This document shows positions 59,677 through 64,000 of a stretch of 64,000 bases of DNA, piece after piece. A program made the position numbers and the translations under genes. The number at the start of each line of letters is the position of its first letter. Within the stretch, counting starts at the first letter, position 1. The DNA lies in the NCBI GenBank assembly GCA_964538915.1, contig CAZIFB010000018.1, forward strand, positions 17,262 through 81,261. Direction: 5' to 3'. Below the pieces are notes generated by a model that saw only the letters and a list, made by a program, of their open reading frames with translations, ran no database searches and was not told where the DNA came from. Origin of the DNA: JAEUHQ01 sp964538915. Lineage in GTDB: Bacteria; Planctomycetota; UBA1135; UBA2386.

Positions 59677-60510
59677 ATGCACAACCGTGGCAGACGATTC
59701 CGACTCGGGGTCTACGTGCTGGGCACGGGCGGCCTCTTCGTGCTGCTGCTCGGGTTCATCCTGCAGAACAGCCTCAACGCGGATCGCGCGAGCTACTTCA
59801 TCCTCTTCACGGAGAACGTGAAGGGCATGGTGGTCGGCAGCAAGGTCAACTTCCAGGGTGTGCCGATCGGCGTCGTGAAGGACATGCGCTTCCAGGACGG
59901 CAAGACGCTGGTCGAGCTGCGCGTCGATCCGAGTCGCGCCAGCATCCAGGACATCACGCGTGCCCGCATGGACCGCCTCCTCGTCACCGGACAGGTCACC
60001 GTGGAACTCGAGGGCTACGGCCCCGAGGGCAAGCCCCTGGTGCCGGGCTCGTTCGTGCAGCCGAAGGAGGATCCGCTGCATGCTCTGACCGCGAGCCTGC
60101 CGGAGGTCGTCGATCGCGCCGCGGACGTGCTGGGCCGCATCGACAGCATGATGGTCCGCGCGGAAGCGATGCTCGGCCCGGAGAACCAGCGCCACGTCAC
60201 GGCGATCCTCGAGCACGTCGAACGCGCGGCGCAGCAGCTCGCGGACGAGACGATGCCCGCCACGTCGTCGCTCGTGCGCGAAGCCACCGAGGCGACCCGG
60301 TCCGTGCGCGAACTCACGCCCGAGGCCGCGAACGCGCTGCGCGAGACCGGGGCGCTCGTCGCGGGCCTGCGCGCGCCGATGCAGACGGCGCTGGCTGGTT
60401 TCCGCAGCACGATGGACGATCTGCGCGGTCTCGCCCGCCAGCTGAAACTCGCGCCCGACAGCCTGCTGTTCGGCGTGCAACCCGCGGCGCCTGCCCGAGG
60501 AGAACGTTGA
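59677..60510 (+). CDS. mlaD: MCE-family (MlaD-like) substrate-binding protein
   Basis: 277 residues from ATG 59677. One membrane helix (LGVYVLGTGGLFVLLLGFIL, about 9-28) anchors it in the inner membrane. The MCE domain follows: YFILFTENVKGMVVGSKVNF, QGVPIGVVKDMRFQDGKTLV, with the MCE gating loop near LLVTGQVTVELEGYGPEG. The C-terminal 130 residues are helical (VDRAADVLGRIDSMMVRAEA, VERAAQQLADETMPATSS), as in MCE proteins that form a needle or bind the lipoprotein. It overlaps the next gene by one base (TGATG). Confidence 0.92.
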   Translation: MHNRGRRFRLGVYVLGTGGLFVLLLGFILQNSLNADRASYFILFTENVKGMVVGSKVNFQGVPIGVVKDMRFQDGKTLVELRVDPSRASIQDITRARMDRLLVTGQVTVELEGYGPEGKPLVPGSFVQPKEDPLHALTASLPEVVDRAADVLGRIDSMMVRAEAMLGPENQRHVTAILEHVERAAQQLADETMPATSSLVREATEATRSVRELTPEAANALRETGALVAGLRAPMQTALAGFRSTMDDLRGLARQLKLAPDSLLFGVQPAAPARGER

Positions 60511-61118
60511 TGCGCCTTTTCGTCGCTCTCGCGCCCCTCGTGTTCGCGGCCTGCGGCAGTGTCGCAGTGCCGCGCGAACGGTACTTCCGGCTCGATCCTC
60601 CGACGGCCGCGGCGCCGGCGCCCACCCGCGGCGGTGTGCTCCGCGTGCAGGATCTCCAGCTGGCCACGTCGTTGGACGGTGATTGCCTTCTGTTGCAGGA
60701 CGGAGTCCGCCTCGAGCCGCGGCCGCTCGAACGATGGATCGCTCCGCTCGACCGCCTGGTCACCGACGCACTCGTCCTGTGCCTGTCGCGAGCGCGCGTT
60801 TGCGATCTCGTGAAGGGAGGCGCGGACTCCGGGCCTGAGGACTGGACACTGCACGGTCGCATCGTCGAGTTCGCGGAAGCCCGCACCGACAGCGGCGCCG
60901 ACGCCCGCGTCACCCTCGAACTGTGGCTCGAGGATCGTGGTCGGCTCCTGCTCCACGACGAGTTCTCGGCGGTCGAACCCATCGCGGGCACCGGGTCGGA
61001 AGCCGCCGTGCGCGGACTGTCCGCGGGACTTCAGCGCGTCGTGAGCGGGGTCGTCGAGCGCATGCAGGCCCAGGGACTCTTCGCTGCGGCGCGCGCCGCG
61101 GCCGCGCCGGGCCGCTAG
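60510..61118 (+). CDS. ABC-type transport auxiliary lipoprotein (PqiC-like)
   Basis: 202 residues. ATG 60510 is preferred over TTG 60507; the ATG overlaps the mlaD stop by one base. The lipobox is LVFAACGSVAVPRERYFRLD with Cys near 15. The mature domain has GGVLRVQDLQLATSLDGDCL, LERWIAPLDRLVTDALVLCL and VTLELWLEDRGRLLLHDEFS, matching the PqiC/ABC_trans_aux fold. It should sit on the outer membrane and receive or pass lipid from the MCE protein. A -10-like TAGGAT is built into its stop region at 61116. Confidence 0.85.
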   Translation: MRLFVALAPLVFAACGSVAVPRERYFRLDPPTAAAPAPTRGGVLRVQDLQLATSLDGDCLLLQDGVRLEPRPLERWIAPLDRLVTDALVLCLSRARVCDLVKGGADSGPEDWTLHGRIVEFAEARTDSGADARVTLELWLEDRGRLLLHDEFSAVEPIAGTGSEAAVRGLSAGLQRVVSGVVERMQAQGLFAAARAAAAPGR

Positions 61119-61165
61119 GATTCCGTGCCGGCGGTCGGCGTTGGCCGCGAGGAGTGAGGCTTCGA

Positions 61166-62683
61166 ATGATGGCTGGCAAGGTCTCGACGTCGTTGGTCAC
61201 CTTGTTCTTCGTCGCCGCTTCGGCAGTGCCGCCGCTGCGCGCGCAAGTGGTCGAACCGCCGCCGCCCCTGCCCCCGGACGAGGTCGAAGTGGTCCTGCAG
61301 GACGTCTCGTTCGAGGGCGTGCGGCTCGAACTCGGCGCCCCGCCGCCGGCTGCGGAGTGGGGCCCGTGGCAGCGCGGCGAGCCGGCACCGATCGGCGGCG
61401 ACAAGGCCGCGCCGTGCACCGTGTTCGTGTTCTACGGGAGCCCGAAGTCGGACGCGGAGGCGGCGATCGAGTCCGACGTCGACTACCTGGCCGAGCTGCA
61501 GCAGCGGTTCGCCGAGAAGGGCGTGCGATTCGTCGTGGCGATCGCGGATCCGGAGACGAAGATGCCGGCGCCGTGGGCGCCCTGGAGCGTGGTCGTCGAT
61601 CGCGAGCAGCAGGTCGCGGCGGCGTGGGGGGCGATGCGCGGGCAGCACGTCGTCGTCCTCGATCACGGCGGCAGGACGTCGTTCCAGGGGGATCCCGGCA
61701 ACGGCCTTGTCGACGCGATCGCCGGAGTGCTCGATGGCTCGTTCGACGTCGGCAAGGTGCGGGATCGGATCATGATGCGCGACGCGCTGACGGCGGACTT
61801 CGAGAACGTGGCCGCGCGTTTCGACCCGGTCGCCCTGCGCGACAATGCCGGCCGCGATGGCCAGGCCTGGGGGATCCTGTACGCCGCGGCCGCGAATCGG
61901 CCGCCGTTCGCCGAGGCGGCGATGCCCGTCGCCAAGGCGGCTGTCGAACGCCTCGCGAAGGACAGCCGGCCGCTCGCGGTGTTCGCCGACATCGCGCTGC
62001 GCAGCGATGCCCGGGCGCCGGGGTTGGCGCTCGAACTGTCGGCCGCCCTGCAGCCGGCAAGCGCCGCCGCGCCGTCGGATCCCTGGGTGCAGCTCGCCTA
62101 CCTGCGGGCCCTCGTGATCGCAGACCGGGGGCGCGAGGTGGGGCGGCAGGCGGCGAAGACGGCGAGGCTCGTGCGCGCCTCCGCCGAGCACAGCCTCGCA
62201 TTCGCGGAGATCCTCGTCCGGGCGGCGACCCCCGTGGTGCACGGCGACCTGGTCCGGCAGGCGGTTGCCCGCGCGACCGAACTCGGCGCGGCGCCGCGGC
62301 TCGTGACCGCGGCCCGCTACGCAGCCACGCTCCGTTGTGACGAAGATCCTGCGGCGGCGAAGACGCTGCTCAACGAGTACCTCGCCGAAGTCCAGATCCG
62401 GACCCAGATCAACAACGACTGCTGGTACCTGATGACCGAGCTGCCGACGATGGGGCGGTTCGACTGGTTCGCCGCTGCATTGGCGGACCGGATGCTCGAG
62501 CAGCGCGACAACATGGACTACTTCGAGTTCGACACGGTCGCCCTCGCCATGTTCCAGGTCGGGCGCTACGAGGACGCGGTGGCCAACCAGGAAACGGCGA
62601 TCCAGAAGGGGGGCGCCGGCAACCCCGAATACACCGCGCGGCTGGACCGGTACAAGGCGCGCGTCGCTGCGGCCCCGCGCTAG
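61166..62683 (+). CDS. Exported thioredoxin-fold and TPR protein
   Basis: 505 residues from ATG 61166, preceded by a strong Shine-Dalgarno (GAGGAGTGAGG). The signal peptide ends near RAQV. Residues about 60-200 have a thioredoxin-like fold (APCTVFVFYGSPKSDAEAAI, EKGVRFVVAIADPETKMPAP, VVLDHGGRTSFQGDPGNGLV), but only one Cys, so no CxxC redox site. The rest is helical with TPR-type units (AFAEILVRAATPVVHGDLVR, FQVGRYEDAVANQETAIQKG). It may be a peroxiredoxin-derived scaffold or binding protein. Confidence 0.75.
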   Translation: MMAGKVSTSLVTLFFVAASAVPPLRAQVVEPPPPLPPDEVEVVLQDVSFEGVRLELGAPPPAAEWGPWQRGEPAPIGGDKAAPCTVFVFYGSPKSDAEAAIESDVDYLAELQQRFAEKGVRFVVAIADPETKMPAPWAPWSVVVDREQQVAAAWGAMRGQHVVVLDHGGRTSFQGDPGNGLVDAIAGVLDGSFDVGKVRDRIMMRDALTADFENVAARFDPVALRDNAGRDGQAWGILYAAAANRPPFAEAAMPVAKAAVERLAKDSRPLAVFADIALRSDARAPGLALELSAALQPASAAAPSDPWVQLAYLRALVIADRGREVGRQAAKTARLVRASAEHSLAFAEILVRAATPVVHGDLVRQAVARATELGAAPRLVTAARYAATLRCDEDPAAAKTLLNEYLAEVQIRTQINNDCWYLMTELPTMGRFDWFAAALADRMLEQRDNMDYFEFDTVALAMFQVGRYEDAVANQETAIQKGGAGNPEYTARLDRYKARVAAAPR

Positions 62684-62716
62684 CGGTTTCCCCGGGGGGC
62701 GGGCGGATTCTCACCC

Positions 62717-62744
62717 TTGCCCTCGCCGCGGCGGTTGCTATCCT
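62717..62744 (+). promoter_or_regulatory. Candidate promoter of rpmB
   Basis: TTGCCC (62717-62722), a 16-bp spacer and TATCCT (62739-62744), with the ATG 30 nt after the -10 element. The hexamers fit a sigma-70-type promoter well. Confidence 0.55.
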
Positions 62745-62773
62745 CCTCCGCCCTTCCTCCCCGAGAACCGCCC

Positions 62774-63091
62774 ATGTCCCGAGTCTGCGCAGTCACCGGT
62801 CGTCGCACCCGCATTGGTCACCAAGTCAAGCGCCGCGGTCTCGCGAAGAAGGACGGCGGTGTCGGTCGCCGCGTCACGGGTCGCAGCAAGCGCACGTTCA
62901 AGCCGAACATCCAGCCCGTGCGCGTGTTGACGCCCGAGGGCGCCGTGGTGACCCTGAAGCTCTCCACGAAGGTCATCAAGCGAGGCATCATCACGCTGAA
63001 GCAGGGTGATCGCGTCGTGTCGTACCCGCTGGTGAAGGCGGTTCGTGGCCGCAATCGCGCGTTCACGAAGGCGCAGAAGCAGAACGGCTGA
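62774..63091 (+). CDS. rpmB: 50S ribosomal protein bL28
   Basis: 105 residues from ATG 62774. The bL28 signature is at the start: SRVCAVTGRRTRIGHQVKRR with the early Cys, then RSKRTFKPNIQPVRVLTPEG. The E. coli protein has 78 residues; this one is extended after the core by LKQGDRVVSYPLVKAVRGRN and a Lys-rich end. Ribosomal proteins of the usual bL28 neighbour, bL33, are not in the window. The next gene starts 17 bp downstream. Confidence 0.93.
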   Translation: MSRVCAVTGRRTRIGHQVKRRGLAKKDGGVGRRVTGRSKRTFKPNIQPVRVLTPEGAVVTLKLSTKVIKRGIITLKQGDRVVSYPLVKAVRGRNRAFTKAQKQNG

Positions 63092-63107
63092 ACGGTTCGG
63101 GACTGGA

Positions 63108-63545
63108 ATGTCGCCGACGCCGCCCGATCTGCAGAACCCCGACGACACGATGACGGCCGTTGCCGCAGTGTCGATGCGGCTCGTGGCTGGCGCGGTCGGC
63201 AAGCGCACGATGGAGCAGCTGAAGCGCACCGTCGAACAGAGTCCGGCCGAGTATCCGTGGCAGATCGTCACGCAGGCGGTGCTGGCCGAACCAGTCGAGC
63301 CGCAGCGGCTGGTTCAGCAAGCGCTCGCTGCCCAGCGCGACTGGATCCTGCGCGGTGGGCGTGAGACGCCGGGTCGTCCTCTCACGACCCAGGCCAAGGG
63401 GCTGCTCGCGAAGATCGTCGCGCAGTCGATCGTCGTCGGCCTGATCGCGGGCATCGTCGTGGTGGTGCTCCTTCTCCTGAAGGTGAAGTACCCCACGTTC
63501 GACATCTACCGCGTGCTCGACGTGTTCCGGTCCGCGCCGCGCTGA
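63108..63545 (+). CDS. Small membrane protein downstream of rpmB
   Basis: 145 residues from ATG 63108. The first 100 residues are polar and helical (VSMRLVAGAVGKRTMEQLKR, VLAEPVEPQRLVQQALAAQR). One membrane helix follows (SIVVGLIAGIVVVVLLLLKV), then a short end rich in Tyr, Arg and Val. It has a tail-anchored look. It is 17 bp after rpmB and may be co-transcribed. I recognise no family. Confidence 0.65.
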   Translation: MSPTPPDLQNPDDTMTAVAAVSMRLVAGAVGKRTMEQLKRTVEQSPAEYPWQIVTQAVLAEPVEPQRLVQQALAAQRDWILRGGRETPGRPLTTQAKGLLAKIVAQSIVVGLIAGIVVVVLLLLKVKYPTFDIYRVLDVFRSAPR

Positions 63546-64000
63546 CGACGGCCGCGAACCCATCCGGTCCGGTCCGGTCCGGTCCGTGCCGCGCCGGCGC
63601 GGTGGTGGAGAATCGTCCCCGGCGTGTGCAGCCTGCGGATCCGCCCTTGCTATGAACGAGTTGTGTCGGGTTTTGCACAACGACGGGGCCGGCTGCGGAG
63701 AGTCTGTACAAAAAGATGGGGAGGGTGTTGAAATGCGGTGGAGTGGCCGGCATCATCACGTCCCTGGCTCGCGAGGCGCCCGACTAGCCTGGTCGGGATC
63801 TTGGCGGACCGGTGATGGCGGTCGAAAGGCCGCTGTCGGCAGCGAAACGCTCTCTGAATGTCGGTTCGAACGACTCTCCAGCCTGACTGACCATCGGGTT
63901 GGTGCGGAAGCGGGCAACCGCTTCCTGGTTCCAGCAGACACGAGTCGGGTCTTGGCTGTGTGGTGGAGACCAGTATCCCCCTCCCTAACCGCCCTCTCCA
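63546..64000. other. Gene-poor 3' end of the window with several hairpins
   Basis: No gene can be supported in these 455 bp. Besides the TCCGG repeat, there is a perfect stem GGAAGCGG-GCAA-CCGCTTCC with a GNRA tetraloop at 63906-63925 and a stem CCCGAC/GTCGGG at 63779-63797. A 23-codon frame (63716-63787) is open but lacks a ribosome site. Base composition is less GC-rich than the rest. A structured RNA or a leader of a gene beyond the edge is possible. Confidence 0.4.
63563..63586. repeat. Short tandem repeat (TCCGG)x4
   Basis: The pentamer TCCGG is repeated four times and a fifth copy is started (TCCGT), 18 bp after the stop of the small membrane gene. It may vary in copy number between strains. 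Confidence 0.7.

Noticed and set aside
63716..63787. 23-codon frame MGRVLKCGGVAGIITSLARE...
   Set aside because: It has no ribosome binding site, no homology that I know and overlaps a hairpin. It is too weak to call a gene.
63863..63871. GGTTCGAAC resembling a tRNA T-loop
   Set aside because: The flanking bases do not pair as a 5-bp T stem, and no acceptor, D or anticodon arm fits.
1..64000. CRISPR arrays, insertion sequences, integrases, rRNA or tRNA genes
   Set aside because: I looked for regularly spaced repeats, transposase motifs, T-loop and rRNA signatures by eye and found none that hold up.

Overview
The window is a GC-rich (about two-thirds G+C by eye), gene-dense bacterial chromosome segment. 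It most likely comes from a deep-branching planctomycete. Three things point there: the small basic protein at 33138-33425, known from the Planctomycetes/Verrucomicrobia/Chlamydiae group; two proteins with the Gly-Cys-rich C-terminal beta domain common in planctomycete surface proteins; and many TPR lipoproteins and sigma/anti-sigma pairs. I see no tRNA, rRNA, CRISPR array, insertion sequence or phage gene. The placement is inference from protein content.

Layout. 1-3.7 kb: exported proteins, two small lipoproteins and apaG, followed by a perfect hairpin and a 116-bp direct repeat. 4-5.5 kb: ECF sigma factor and FecR-like regulator. 5.5-10.8 kb: hutH and hutU for histidine degradation, separated by a truncated surface-protein relic and an HExxH protein. 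10.8-13.7 kb: a probable three-gene operon of a MinD/CpsD-type ATPase, a coiled-coil protein and a MamK-like actin. 13.9-27.2 kb: a long minus-strand block with HAD phosphatase, VanZ-like protein, secretin, two ExbD, ExbB, two periplasmic repeat proteins and a second secretin. 27.4-34.6 kb: type-4 uracil-DNA glycosylase, a cupin-like protein, a large membrane-TPR protein, the small basic protein and an aminotransferase. 34.6-41.8 kb: queE, a degenerate metallopeptidase, a response regulator, two methyltransferases, PilZ, DUF2058 and DUF1579 proteins. 41.9-46.3 kb: pnp, and feoAB behind a Fur-box-like palindrome. 46.3-49.1 kb: zinc-ribbon protein and a second sigma/anti-sigma pair. 49.2-57.6 kb: a GH65-like protein, an MFS transporter, an NRDE protein and two very large related TPR proteins. 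57.8-61.1 kb: a Mla/MCE lipid-transport operon. 61.2-63.5 kb: thioredoxin-like TPR protein, rpmB and a membrane protein. The last 455 bp hold no gene I can name.

How the genes work together. Two loci look like candidate systems. The first is the actin/ATPase/coiled-coil operon, which resembles a cytoskeletal positioning module without any magnetosome genes. The second is the secretin-TPR-ExbBD-secretin block. It has outer-membrane channels and a proton-driven motor but none of the ATPase, platform or pilin genes of a type II secretion or type IV pilus system. The Mla operon and FeoAB are recognisable housekeeping transport. Several genes have a -10-like hexamer within about 12 bases of the start codon and no Shine-Dalgarno sequence, which suggests leaderless transcripts.
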